Assembly: GCA_002721815.1 (NCBI GenBank) | Contig: PBLQ01000011.1 | Coordinates: forward strand, 62,001-126,000 | Direction: 5' to 3' | DNA: 64,000 bases | DNA from: Myxococcales bacterium | GTDB taxonomy: Bacteria; Myxococcota; UBA727; GCA-2721815 | Part shown: in pieces, positions 34,556-43,161 of the stretch | How positions within the stretch are numbered: position 1 is the stretch's first letter | How the letters are laid out: every line of letters begins with the position of its first letter | Program-made: the position numbers and the translations under genes | The notes under the pieces: generated by a model | The model's input: only the letters and a program-made list of their open reading frames with translations | The model's database searches: none | What the model was told of the DNA's origin: nothing

Positions 34556-36057
34556 CGCGTCTTTTCCAACCAACTATCGAACTCTCCAGATAAGATATGA
34601 GCGTGCATCAGGATTTGCCTTGCTTGCATGACGTCCCCTGAGTGTAACAACAGTCCTGCCGCGAGCAAAACCACTTCTCGATCTTCTGGTGTTGCTTCGA
34701 GCGCCTTTAGTGCCCAAGCTTTAGCTTCGGTTTGGTCTTGTAACGTAATCAAGGCATGTTTGGCGCGTAAAAAATCATAGCCCTTTGGGGGCTCTGATGG
34801 ATGCTTTTCAATTTGTGTGAACAGCTGTTGCAAGGCGGCCTCTTCGCCCAGGGCAAAAGCCAACTGCGCCGCCCCCATGGCCAATGAACCGTCTGTGAGG
34901 TTTTGCTGGGCAGCATTTCGCTGCTCTCTCAATGCACGACTTTCGAGAAATTGTAGTCCTGCCCATATCCCTTGTAATTGTTTTTGAGATGTGACCGTTC
35001 CATAGCGCCACCGGGAAGAAACCAGGGAGCAACGGTACAAACCGAATACCCAAACCCGCAAATCCCCTTCGTAGCCCCCCTGGGTACCCACGAATGAAAA
35101 GGGGATGCGTACACCTTCGCGAAGGCCCTCAGACTTGGGCACAAAATTTGGCTGACCTATTTCAAACTTCACGTCACTCACATCGCCGAAGGTTTGCGGC
35201 CATAGCAATTGACCTGAAAGAAAATCGGCCACCACTGCATCCACTTCTTGCGGCTTACTCTCCTCTTCACAGAAAGCCCAAAAAACAGCGTCGGTACCAT
35301 TACTCGCCTCAAGACGCTCTCCCTCTCGCGAAAAGGACCAAAAAGATGGCAAACTGAGATGTAGCCCTGTTTGGTTAAAGGTGATCTCGCGTTCTTTAAG
35401 CGCTTGTTCACGAAGGGGCTCAACACAAAGAACCATCATCACCGCCAAGGCGGCGGACGCAACGTTGAGCCCGGAGAGCCAGCGCTGCGTGTGAAGGTTG
35501 AACATTTGATGCCCCGCCACAAACCCTAAGGCCAAAGCGATCACATGGGGACGATGAGCCACCGAGGACAGGTGAGCCCCTATCCATAACGTGGCACACA
35601 AATATACCATCAATGCCAACAAAAATGGCCACTGTTTGAGGAGGGTTTTATTTTTGAATCCAAATCCAAAAGCTGCGCCCGCCCATCCATAAACGATAAC
35701 ACTGCCGCCCACCATAATGCCTTCAGTCAAAAAAACAGCATCCCCCATAGGAACGATGGCAGACAAAAACGTCAGCGTCAAAAAAGAGATGCGATTCACC
35801 TGAGGCTCTAAAAAGAAGCCAATAATGAGCAAGCCCGCGACATTGCTCCAAAGATGAAAAACCGAATGATGCAACAGCGTGGAGGAAAGCAAGCGCCAAA
35901 CCTCGCCATTTTCTAGGATGGGTGCGCGAGCGTGCGCCCCTAACGCCATGAGCATTTGCCGTTTATCTTCTAAACCAAGTCCATCCAGCAAATAATAGTA
36001 GATGGATATCCAAGCGAAAATAAGCAAGGCAGTTAGCAGTGGCAAAGGTCTTTTCAA
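34540..36057 (-). CDS. Rhomboid-family intramembrane serine protease with TPR tail
   Basis: Residues 5-185 carry the rhomboid core: WRLLSSTLLHHSVFHLWSN with His68 and Asn72, catalytic Ser119 in GGSV (the usual GxSG has Val for the last Gly), and partner His168 in SVAHRP. Helices are well formed. After a linker, residues 380-505 are TPR-like (LAFALGEEAALQQLFTQIEK, ALEATPEDREVVLLAAGLLL). The gene starts with TTG (36057), one base after the stop of the FHA-sigma54 gene, with AGGCGG as ribosome site. It may cut an envelope or regulatory membrane protein; the next gene's product is the nearest candidate. Confidence 0.85.
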   Translation of the reverse strand: MKRPLPLLTALLIFAWISIYYYLLDGLGLEDKRQMLMALGAHARAPILENGEVWRLLSSTLLHHSVFHLWSNVAGLLIIGFFLEPQVNRISFLTLTFLSAIVPMGDAVFLTEGIMVGGSVIVYGWAGAAFGFGFKNKTLLKQWPFLLALMVYLCATLWIGAHLSSVAHRPHVIALALGFVAGHQMFNLHTQRWLSGLNVASAALAVMMVLCVEPLREQALKEREITFNQTGLHLSLPSFWSFSREGERLEASNGTDAVFWAFCEEESKPQEVDAVVADFLSGQLLWPQTFGDVSDVKFEIGQPNFVPKSEGLREGVRIPFSFVGTQGGYEGDLRVWVFGLYRCSLVSSRWRYGTVTSQKQLQGIWAGLQFLESRALREQRNAAQQNLTDGSLAMGAAQLAFALGEEAALQQLFTQIEKHPSEPPKGYDFLRAKHALITLQDQTEAKAWALKALEATPEDREVVLLAAGLLLHSGDVMQARQILMHAHILSGEFDSWLEKTRWLKP

Positions 36058-36058
36058 A

Positions 36059-37708
36059 TTAGCCGCCTGTCACATGCAGTTGTTTCGCCCGTCGCCAAAA
36101 AGTGGTTTTAGGTACCCCGAGCGCTTTGGCCGCAGCAGCCGCGTTTTTGTGAATCTTTAGGGCCCCCGCATAAGTCTGACGCTCGATCTCCTCCATGGTC
36201 ATTCCTGGAAGGTAGCCCCCCATAGCCTCAGGTTTGTTTTGCAATGTAGATGGCACAAATACAATATGATCGGTCTCAATCATGGGACCGTCAGCGAGCA
36301 TTATGGCCCGCTGGATTACATTACGGAGTTCTCTCACATTCCCAGAGTAGGCATGCTCCGTGAGCAATGCTTCTGCCTTTTCGGATAACTCGTATTTTAA
36401 TTCGGAAGGCGATAACTGCGTCAAAAAATGACGGGCCAAGAAATTAATATCTTTAAGCCGGTCGCGTAACGGTGGCAGTTCGAGCGGCAAGACATATAGG
36501 CGATGCAGTAAATCTTCGCGGAAATGTCCTTGTGCCACCGCCTGTGGCAAGTCGCGATGCGTTGCCACGACCAATCGAAAATTAAGGTTAATTTCCTTTT
36601 GGCCACCCAGACGCCGTACACGACCCGTCTCGAGGACGCGTAATAATTTGGCTTGCACAGCCAATGGTAACTCGCCAATTTCGTCGAGGAAAAGGGTTCC
36701 ATTTTGTGCCTGCTCAAAAGCGCCGATATGAACTTTGTCAGCACCGGTAAAGGCCCCTTTTTCATGTCCGAACAGTTGGCTTTCAATTAGGTTCGCTGGG
36801 ATGGCCGCACAGTTCATGGGAACCCAAGTTTTATTCTTACGAGGGCTCGAGTGATGAATGGCTTCTGCCACTAATTCTTTACCCGTCCCACTTTCGCCAA
36901 AAATACAAACGGTGGCATCAAAAGCAGCGATCTTTTCAATCATGCGAAACGTTTTGGCAAACGCAGCATCCTGTGTCACCAAACGGCCGAGCCGCCACGG
37001 ACCTTCCCCTTGCACTTCATTGGATTCTGTTTTTTCGGGGGTATCGCGAACCTCAAAAACCGTTTCACCCACCGTGACCTGAAAACCAGCCGCCAGTTCT
37101 GTCTCTTGGACTGCGACCCCGTTGACCCGAGTTCCGTTGGTGGAATCCAAATCTTTAAGTCGCAAAAGGCCTCTTTGCCAAAAGATCATACAATGATGAC
37201 CACTGGCAAAAGGATCCTCGACCACGATATCGTTATCCGCGCGCGCGCCTATTCTGACGCCATCAGGCCCAATGGCCCGTTCGTTTAGCTCCGGTTGTGA
37301 TACTGAAACCAAGTTGTAGCCTTGTGTGCCGAGGATTTGGTTGGGACCAATTTTGAGCGTCCCGGTTCGCCGGGCCACGGTGGCCTCTGGCTCCGGACTC
37401 GCCCAATCCGATGGATCTAAAGGCGCACGATGGTAAACTGCTTTAATTTCACCGAATTCTAACTCTTCGCCCCCATCTAACCGAATCTGTTTGACGGATC
37501 TACCATTCATGACCAAACCGGTCTCGATGAGGCTTTTTACCCGGTAATCTAGGAGCCCGACCGGTTCAAATTCACACAGACTGGCGGGCAGTTTGGCGTC
37601 TGGAAGGGAGAAATCCATGGCTGGAGAGGACCCCAGACGGATCGGGCGACCCAATAAAGGCAGACGGGCGATTTGTCTATCCCCCCGATAAAAAAGAACA
37701 AAAGACAT
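36059..37708 (-). CDS. Sigma54-dependent transcription activator with FHA domains
   Basis: The 549 residues have a degenerate FHA-like segment (1-90), a standard FHA domain (about 145-220: RIGARADNDIVVEDP, LKDLDSTNGTRVNG) and a sigma54 AAA+ domain. The latter shows Walker A GESGTGKE (271-278), GAFTGA (318-323) and Walker B LFLDEIGE, followed by a Fis-type DNA-binding end (AAAAAKALGVPKTTFWRRAKQL). FHA domains bind phosphothreonine, so Ser/Thr kinases, perhaps the PknK-like protein at the end of this cluster, should control it. A GAGG site precedes the ATG. It is the first gene of the cluster. Confidence 0.93.
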   Translation of the reverse strand: MSFVLFYRGDRQIARLPLLGRPIRLGSSPAMDFSLPDAKLPASLCEFEPVGLLDYRVKSLIETGLVMNGRSVKQIRLDGGEELEFGEIKAVYHRAPLDPSDWASPEPEATVARRTGTLKIGPNQILGTQGYNLVSVSQPELNERAIGPDGVRIGARADNDIVVEDPFASGHHCMIFWQRGLLRLKDLDSTNGTRVNGVAVQETELAAGFQVTVGETVFEVRDTPEKTESNEVQGEGPWRLGRLVTQDAAFAKTFRMIEKIAAFDATVCIFGESGTGKELVAEAIHHSSPRKNKTWVPMNCAAIPANLIESQLFGHEKGAFTGADKVHIGAFEQAQNGTLFLDEIGELPLAVQAKLLRVLETGRVRRLGGQKEINLNFRLVVATHRDLPQAVAQGHFREDLLHRLYVLPLELPPLRDRLKDINFLARHFLTQLSPSELKYELSEKAEALLTEHAYSGNVRELRNVIQRAIMLADGPMIETDHIVFVPSTLQNKPEAMGGYLPGMTMEEIERQTYAGALKIHKNAAAAAKALGVPKTTFWRRAKQLHVTGG

Positions 37709-38180
37709 TTTTTACCTCAAATTTTCTGCCGTCCACCAGACGACCCGAATCTTCGGTTAGAGCAATGCATATGTTGCGTTTTTTCACAAGCGGTGTGCCC
37801 AACCCATGCGATAACTGTTGAAATTCCAGGCCAAAAAGCCTAGTCTTCGCCCATGATTTTGATGCCGATGACAATCAAGACCCAGCGGCGGTCTCTCAAG
37901 GCGAAGCCTGAAACAGAAGGCTTTGGCAAAGGCATTTTACGATTTTTTTCTCAACTGTACGCAAGAGCGATCGATTCGAGGCGTTTGAAAACGCATTTAC
38001 GCTCTGACGGGACAACAAATTCACAGCCAACACCCATCTGGTTCGATGCCTTCGCATCAAGGTGCAGTGTGGCGCTTTTGAAAAACCCAAACATTGCTTG
38101 GGCCCAATCGTTCCTATTCAGAGCCTCATGTTTCGGCTGCAACAGCAGCATTGCGTACCCCAAACTGTGGGCACATTTTT
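37709..38180. other. 472-base gap between divergent FHA-sigma54 and RNase E/G genes
   Basis: No convincing gene is seen; the open frames here read as unstructured sequence and overlap the start of the RNase gene in another frame. A short inverted repeat GCGTTT-GA-AAACGC lies at 37981-37994. About 300 bases precede the RNase start without a ribosome site at the ATG, so a long regulated RNase leader is possible. Divergent promoters must lie inside. Confidence 0.5.
37786..37800 (-). promoter_or_regulatory. Weak sigma54-like promoter for the FHA-sigma54 activator gene
   Basis: On the minus strand GGGCAC-N5-TTGT fits TGGCAC-N5-TTGC except the first T and the final C, with correct spacing. The -12 GC is normally strongly conserved, so this is doubtful. 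It lies about 78 bases before the start codon and would imply autoregulation. Confidence 0.25.
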
Positions 38181-40316
38181 ATGACCAAAATTATGATAGT
38201 GAACGCCAAAATGGCGGAAGAAGTACGCGTAGCGATTCTCAAAGAGAATCGTTTGTTAGACTTGGATATCGAAACCCAAAGTCGAACTAAGCAAAAAGGC
38301 AACATTTACAAAGGTGTTGTTGCCAATATTGAAGACAGTCTCGAAGCAGCATTCATTGAGTATGGCGAAGGCCGACAAGGTTTCCTCCCCCTCTCCGAAC
38401 TGCGACCCTCGTTGTACCCCGGTGGTAAAAAACCTCGTGGACGAGGGAAAGACCGGCCCAAAATTTCTGATATTTTAGAGCGCGGTCAAGAAATCGTCAT
38501 TCAAATCACCAAAGACGAAATCGGAAATAAGGGCGCTGCAGTGACCACTTATCTTTCGGTACCGGGTCGTTATTTGGTCTTAATGCATTCTGATGACACG
38601 GGAGGCGGAATCTCTCGGAAGATTGATGACCACCGTGCACGAAAACGGGCCCGCGCGCTTTTGTCCGCCTTGGACGTCGCGCCTGGAATGGCAGTCATCA
38701 TTCGTACAGCTGGAATGAATCGTTCTCGTGAGGATTTGTTCCGCGACTTCAAGGCGTTGGCCAAAACCTGGGACCGAATCGACAATGGTGCACAGTTGGG
38801 CCGAGCCCCCACCCTGTTGTACCGCGAGCCCGAGTTGGTGGTTCGAACCATCCGCGATTATTTGGCGCCGGATATCGAAAAGATCGTGATCGATAATGAG
38901 GACGAGTTTGAAGATACCAAAGCGTACTTTGACGAGCGCATGCCCGACTTGGCCAAAATGCTCAACTTGTATCAAGGGGAGCAACCGGTATTCGAAAACT
39001 TTGGTATCGAAGCGGCCATCGATGAGTTGTACGACCGAAACGTTAAGTTGCCTTCTGGCGGTGAATTGGTCATCGACCAGGCCGAGGCACTGGTGGCAGT
39101 GGATGTGAACTCCAGTAAATCCACCAAGGAAGACGATCATGAATCCACAGTTTACAAGACCAACTTGGAAGCAGCCGATGAAATTGCGCGACAATTAAGG
39201 TTACGTGACTTGGGCGGTATTGTGGTCATCGACTTCATCGACATGGCCAGTCGCAAGCACATTCGGGATGTGGAGCGCCGGCTCAAAGAAGCCATGCGCA
39301 CCGATAAAGCGCGTGTAAAGATCGGTCGCATTAGCGAAAATGGCACCTTAGAGCTGACCCGACAAAGGTTGAGGCAAGCACACCGCCTGATTTCCCACGT
39401 GGAATGTTCCCACTGCCAAGGCACAGGACTGGTGAGAGACGCCGAAGGGCGCGCCATCTCAGCCCTGCGCAAAATTTACAATGTTTTGGCAAAATCCAGA
39501 AAGAAACTTGCTGGGCTGCACGTCACCCTACCGCTGGATGTGGCCAACATGCTGAACAATCGAAAACGCCAAGAGTTAATGGATATCTACGTAGACCAAG
39601 GCGTTATGGTTTACGTGGAAGGCTCCGTTGCCCTTCAAGGCGAAGACGTTCAATTCGAAAAAGAAGGCCGAGGACAGGCAGGTCTCAAAGCCGCACGAAC
39701 GCAAAAGACTTCGGACAACAGCCGCAAGCGCAAGGCACGTAATTCAAAATCGCAATCCATCACCCAAACCATTGGACCACCGGCCTCCATCGGTGCAGCA
39801 CCTGCATTCATCGAAGGTGAAGAAGGTGAACAAGCATGGCTCAACGAGCCCGATGAGCCCGAAGTGCTCGAAGAAGAAAAACAAAGCCAAGAGGCCAAAC
39901 ATTACGACGATCCTCTCATGGAAGCGCTATTTGGTTCGGCACCCGATATTCAAATTTCGGAAGCCCTTACCCGACCCGATCCCGCCAAACCTGAGCCCAA
40001 AGATGGCGATGAGAATGGTGATATACCGGCCAAGGGCGAATCAAAAGGACGTCAACGCAAAAAACGCAACCGTCGGAACAACGATCGTCGGCGTCGAAAA
40101 CGTTCTTCTGATGAAGTGAAAGCCAATGAGGATGCCGCACAAGAGCAAAGTGAAGAGGCCCCCAGCGAAGGACGCGAGCAAGACGACACGTCCGGCGAAA
40201 ACGCGCCCGTTGCATCCGAGGGCAAACCTGACAATAAACCCGAGATGGACCTCAAGCCATTACAAAATGAAGAGGCTGCTCCGCCGGCCCCGCAAGAGGC
40301 CCCCTCTGCGTCCTAA
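38181..40316 (+). CDS. Ribonuclease E/G family endoribonuclease
   Basis: It cuts single-stranded AU-rich RNA during mRNA decay and rRNA processing. From ATG 38181 the 711 residues hold an S1-like RNA-binding domain (about 38-130: GNIYKGVVANIEDSLEAAFI) and the DNase-I-like catalytic core with metal-binding Asp308 (VAVDVNS) and Asp351 (VIDFIDM). A zinc-link follows (Cys409 and Cys412 in CSHCQGTG), then a long acidic and Arg-rich disordered tail (RKKRNRRNNDRRRRKR) that may recruit RNA or degradosome partners. The core could be called RNase G; the tail is closer to RNase E. Upstream in-frame sequence to 38094 has no support. Confidence 0.93.
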   Translation: MTKIMIVNAKMAEEVRVAILKENRLLDLDIETQSRTKQKGNIYKGVVANIEDSLEAAFIEYGEGRQGFLPLSELRPSLYPGGKKPRGRGKDRPKISDILERGQEIVIQITKDEIGNKGAAVTTYLSVPGRYLVLMHSDDTGGGISRKIDDHRARKRARALLSALDVAPGMAVIIRTAGMNRSREDLFRDFKALAKTWDRIDNGAQLGRAPTLLYREPELVVRTIRDYLAPDIEKIVIDNEDEFEDTKAYFDERMPDLAKMLNLYQGEQPVFENFGIEAAIDELYDRNVKLPSGGELVIDQAEALVAVDVNSSKSTKEDDHESTVYKTNLEAADEIARQLRLRDLGGIVVIDFIDMASRKHIRDVERRLKEAMRTDKARVKIGRISENGTLELTRQRLRQAHRLISHVECSHCQGTGLVRDAEGRAISALRKIYNVLAKSRKKLAGLHVTLPLDVANMLNNRKRQELMDIYVDQGVMVYVEGSVALQGEDVQFEKEGRGQAGLKAARTQKTSDNSRKRKARNSKSQSITQTIGPPASIGAAPAFIEGEEGEQAWLNEPDEPEVLEEEKQSQEAKHYDDPLMEALFGSAPDIQISEALTRPDPAKPEPKDGDENGDIPAKGESKGRQRKKRNRRNNDRRRRKRSSDEVKANEDAAQEQSEEAPSEGREQDDTSGENAPVASEGKPDNKPEMDLKPLQNEEAAPPAPQEAPSAS

Positions 40317-40358
40317 CTTTTTTTCTTTTTGAACACCGACAACGAAGCGAGGATAATT

Positions 40359-41282
40359 ATGGATCCCATCACCGTTTTACTCACCATCACCACCGTAGGA
40401 TTTGGACTTTTTGCAGCTAACGAAGCCAAAAAGAAAAAAGAGGCTCGTGCCAGCAAACAATCCATGTACGCCGAAGTGGATGCACTCAAAGGCAAACTTG
40501 AGAAAAGCAGACAAGAGCTTGGTAAGACCAAAGAATCTCTCTCTCAAAAGACCAAAAACTTAGACGAGATGAGAAATCAAGCCCGCAAGAAAGAGCGCCG
40601 TGAGTCCAAAGCCCAACAGCGGCAGGAAAAAGAAGCCAAGCGCCAAAACAGCGGTGGCGATCACAGCCTCATGCAAGAAGAGATTAAAAACCTTAAGGGC
40701 TCGCTTTCAGCCATGGAACATCAAGTCTTGACCATGCAAAAAGAACTCGATGAAGCACGCAGTTCGGCCAACGAAGAAGCACAAGATAAATGGGGCGCCG
40801 AAGTCAGCGACCTCAAAGAAAGATTACAAGCCGCTGAAACTCAAACCCAAACCGCTACCGAGGCCTTAGAAAAATTTAAGCAAAAGGTACAAGCCGATAA
40901 AGAGCACAAAGCCAAATATCCAACGCCGCTCGACCTCGATAACCTGGACAAAGAGGTCGTTAACGAGTTGGCACGGTATTACCGCAAGTCCGAACATTAC
41001 CAGCGTTTGTACAACGTGGCCGAGGGCAACGTCCGTATGGCACAAGATCGAGCCGCTGACCTGCAAAGACGCTATCGAGAAGTGTGTCGTGAGTTGGCTT
41101 TGGTGGCTGGCGCGCAAAGCCAAGCAGGGGATGCAGTCGCCACTGCAGAAGCCATCGTCTCCGCCGTGGCAACTGATGCCAAACACGATGCCAGATTTGG
41201 TAGCAATACTTCGGAAAAGCCTAATGGTGTGGAAGTGAGTAACGAAAAGGAAACGCCAGAAGGCTTGCCTACGAACGCGTAG
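40359..41282 (+). CDS. Unknown coiled-coil protein with one membrane helix
   Basis: The ATG at 40359 follows GAGG and gives 307 residues. An N-terminal helix (DPITVLLTITTVGFGLFA) is followed by Lys/Glu-rich coiled coil over most of the chain (EVDALKGKLEKSRQELGKTK, LKERLQAAETQTQTATEALE). A more defined C-terminal helix region comes last (ELARYYRKSEHYQRLYNVAEG). It probably lies in the cytoplasm anchored to the inner membrane. No family is recognised. It follows the RNase gene by 42 bases on the same strand and may be co-transcribed, but a link is unproven. Confidence 0.72.
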   Translation: MDPITVLLTITTVGFGLFAANEAKKKKEARASKQSMYAEVDALKGKLEKSRQELGKTKESLSQKTKNLDEMRNQARKKERRESKAQQRQEKEAKRQNSGGDHSLMQEEIKNLKGSLSAMEHQVLTMQKELDEARSSANEEAQDKWGAEVSDLKERLQAAETQTQTATEALEKFKQKVQADKEHKAKYPTPLDLDNLDKEVVNELARYYRKSEHYQRLYNVAEGNVRMAQDRAADLQRRYREVCRELALVAGAQSQAGDAVATAEAIVSAVATDAKHDARFGSNTSEKPNGVEVSNEKETPEGLPTNA

Positions 41283-41300
41283 TCACAGACAAGGCCACGC

Positions 41301-42314
41301 TCATTCTGGGCACAGCCGCATAATGGTTTTCTCTAAATGGAGCCATGGATCTCCCCGCGTCGACTTGAGGGACTGATCTAACTCTGCCAAAAGGGTGAGT
41401 CGACGGTTATGGTGTCGAAGTGGCATCCGTTGGGCCGCTCGCATGACCGGCTGCAACCGATATCCAAAAAGCCTTAAACGTTTTCCGATTTCACCTGAGT
41501 GGCATCCTGTGTCCAACAAGGCCCTGGCTTGCGACACCTGTCGCAGTTGCCAAGCCAGCATACCAAGCAGCCTTAAAGGGACTTCCTTGTTCTCTTTGAG
41601 GCGGAACAAACTGCTCAAGGCCGGATGGCGCTCGCCATTGAGTACCGCCCTGCCCAAGGCAAAAGCATCCTCAATTCGTGTACTGGCCACATAGATAGAA
41701 ACATCTGCCACCGTTACCACCCCGGACTCACAAGCGAGGTGTAGCTTCTCAATGGCACGCCTCATCATGAGCGTATCCGCTCCCACAGAAAGCGTGAGCG
41801 CATCCACGGCCTCGTCTTGAACCTTCAACTCAAATTCTTCTGCCAATGCAAAGATGACTTCCGGCATATCGCCTTCTTTGGGGCTTTTGAATTGTCCCAA
41901 CAAGACGACTTTGCCTAAGGCCTTAAGCCACTTGCGACGCATGTCCATTTTATTAAATATAAGCAAGATGACCGCGTCTTGAGGTGGGGTTTTACAAAAC
42001 TCTAGAAAGTCATCCAATGCTTTGGCTTCTGTTCCGGTATCTTTACCGCCCCATTGCTCTGCATCACTGACTTCGATGAGGCGTTGTGGTGCCATCATGG
42101 GCAAAGTTTGAGCAATGGTGAGGACATCATGTGGCCCTTTTTCTTTGGCCGAGAGGCGATCGTGGTTTAAATCCCCCATTGGGCCCGTCACAACCTGATC
42201 TCTGATCATGGCCTTCAACTGTTCCACTTGACCCGCATCGTCCCCGCCAATTGCGATAACACCTTGAAAACCTTTAGAAAGTTCTTTTTTCATCTGGAAA
42301 AAGGACAGAGCCAT
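41301..42314 (-). CDS. holA: DNA polymerase III delta subunit
   Basis: The delta subunit opens the beta sliding clamp within the clamp loader. The 337 residues have the family pattern: an N-terminal AAA-like domain with a degenerate nucleotide site (QGVIAIGGDDAGQVEQLKAM), clamp-contact region LPMMAPQRLIEV, the segment DAVILLIFNKMDMRRKWLKAL, and C-terminal collar helices (LLGMLAWQLRQVSQARALLD, PLRHHNRRLTLLAELDQSLK). AAGGAG lies about eight bases before the ATG. It is divergent from tatD and converges on the coiled-coil gene 18 bases away. Confidence 0.9.
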   Translation of the reverse strand: MALSFFQMKKELSKGFQGVIAIGGDDAGQVEQLKAMIRDQVVTGPMGDLNHDRLSAKEKGPHDVLTIAQTLPMMAPQRLIEVSDAEQWGGKDTGTEAKALDDFLEFCKTPPQDAVILLIFNKMDMRRKWLKALGKVVLLGQFKSPKEGDMPEVIFALAEEFELKVQDEAVDALTLSVGADTLMMRRAIEKLHLACESGVVTVADVSIYVASTRIEDAFALGRAVLNGERHPALSSLFRLKENKEVPLRLLGMLAWQLRQVSQARALLDTGCHSGEIGKRLRLFGYRLQPVMRAAQRMPLRHHNRRLTLLAELDQSLKSTRGDPWLHLEKTIMRLCPE

Positions 42315-42385
42315 CGCTATAACTCCTTATAAAATCGCTGATCGCCCTTATTGTCTAACAGGACCGCCTGTGCTTTGGAATCCTT

Positions 42386-43150
42386 ATGTTAATCGACACC
42401 CACTGCCATCTAGACCATCCTCGCTTCGATAACGACCGTGCAGACGTCATCGCACGCGCTCGTGGCGCTGGCCTTCATCACATGATCACCATAGGCTGCG
42501 ACCTTAAAAGCTCCCGACGCGCTTTGGATTTGGCGAAAACCCACACGGCCCTCTATGCCACAGTGGGGATTCACCCCCATGACGCTCAAGAAGCAATGCC
42601 GGACCATGATGAAGCACTCAAAGCCCTGTCCGCTCATCCAAAATGTGTGGCCATTGGCGAATGCGGTCTCGACTTCTATTACGACAACTCCCCACGAACA
42701 GAACAAGAAGATGTGTTCAGAAGACAAATTCGTCTGGCTCATGATGTCGCACTGCCTTTGGTCATCCACGTGAGAGATGCATGGGAACGGTTCTTTGCCA
42801 TCTTAGATGAAGAAGGTGTGCCTGAGCGTGGGGGTGTGGTTCATTGTTTCACCGGTACCCAAGATAACGCCGACGAAAGCCTAAAACGCGGTCTTCATTT
42901 GTCCATACCTGGCGTGCTCACATTTAAAAACCCGGGTGACCTTCCAGAAGTGGTCAAAACCATGCCCGCAGACCGGTTTTTCGTAGAAACGGATTCGCCT
43001 TTTCTTGCACCCATTCCCCATCGAGGCAAAAGAAACGAGCCCTCGTTCGTGGTAGCGGTGGCCCAAAAAGTTGCCGAACTCAGAGACACCACGTACGACG
43101 CTGTTGCTGCGCAAACCACTGCGAACGCCAACGCATTTTTCCGGTTGTAG
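42386..43150 (+). CDS. tatD: TatD-family metal-dependent deoxyribonuclease
   Basis: The 254-residue TIM-barrel enzyme has the metal motif DTHCHLDHPRF, then VGIHPHDA, the Glu of IGECGLDFYY, HVRDAW, VVHCFTG and the final ETDSPFLAP. All metal ligands expected of the TatD 3'-5' nuclease family are present. It acts in the cytoplasm in DNA quality control; the exact paralogue (TatD or YcfH-like) is not certain. It is divergent from holA with 71 bases between, and 11 bases from the convergent large lipoprotein gene. Confidence 0.92.
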   Translation: MLIDTHCHLDHPRFDNDRADVIARARGAGLHHMITIGCDLKSSRRALDLAKTHTALYATVGIHPHDAQEAMPDHDEALKALSAHPKCVAIGECGLDFYYDNSPRTEQEDVFRRQIRLAHDVALPLVIHVRDAWERFFAILDEEGVPERGGVVHCFTGTQDNADESLKRGLHLSIPGVLTFKNPGDLPEVVKTMPADRFFVETDSPFLAPIPHRGKRNEPSFVVAVAQKVAELRDTTYDAVAAQTTANANAFFRL

Positions 43151-43161
43151 ACAATCGTGGT

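Noticed and set aside
37853-38290. Open frame of 145 codons upstream of RNase E/G
   Set aside because: It overlaps the RNase start by 110 bases in another frame, lacks protein-like pattern and has no ribosome site.
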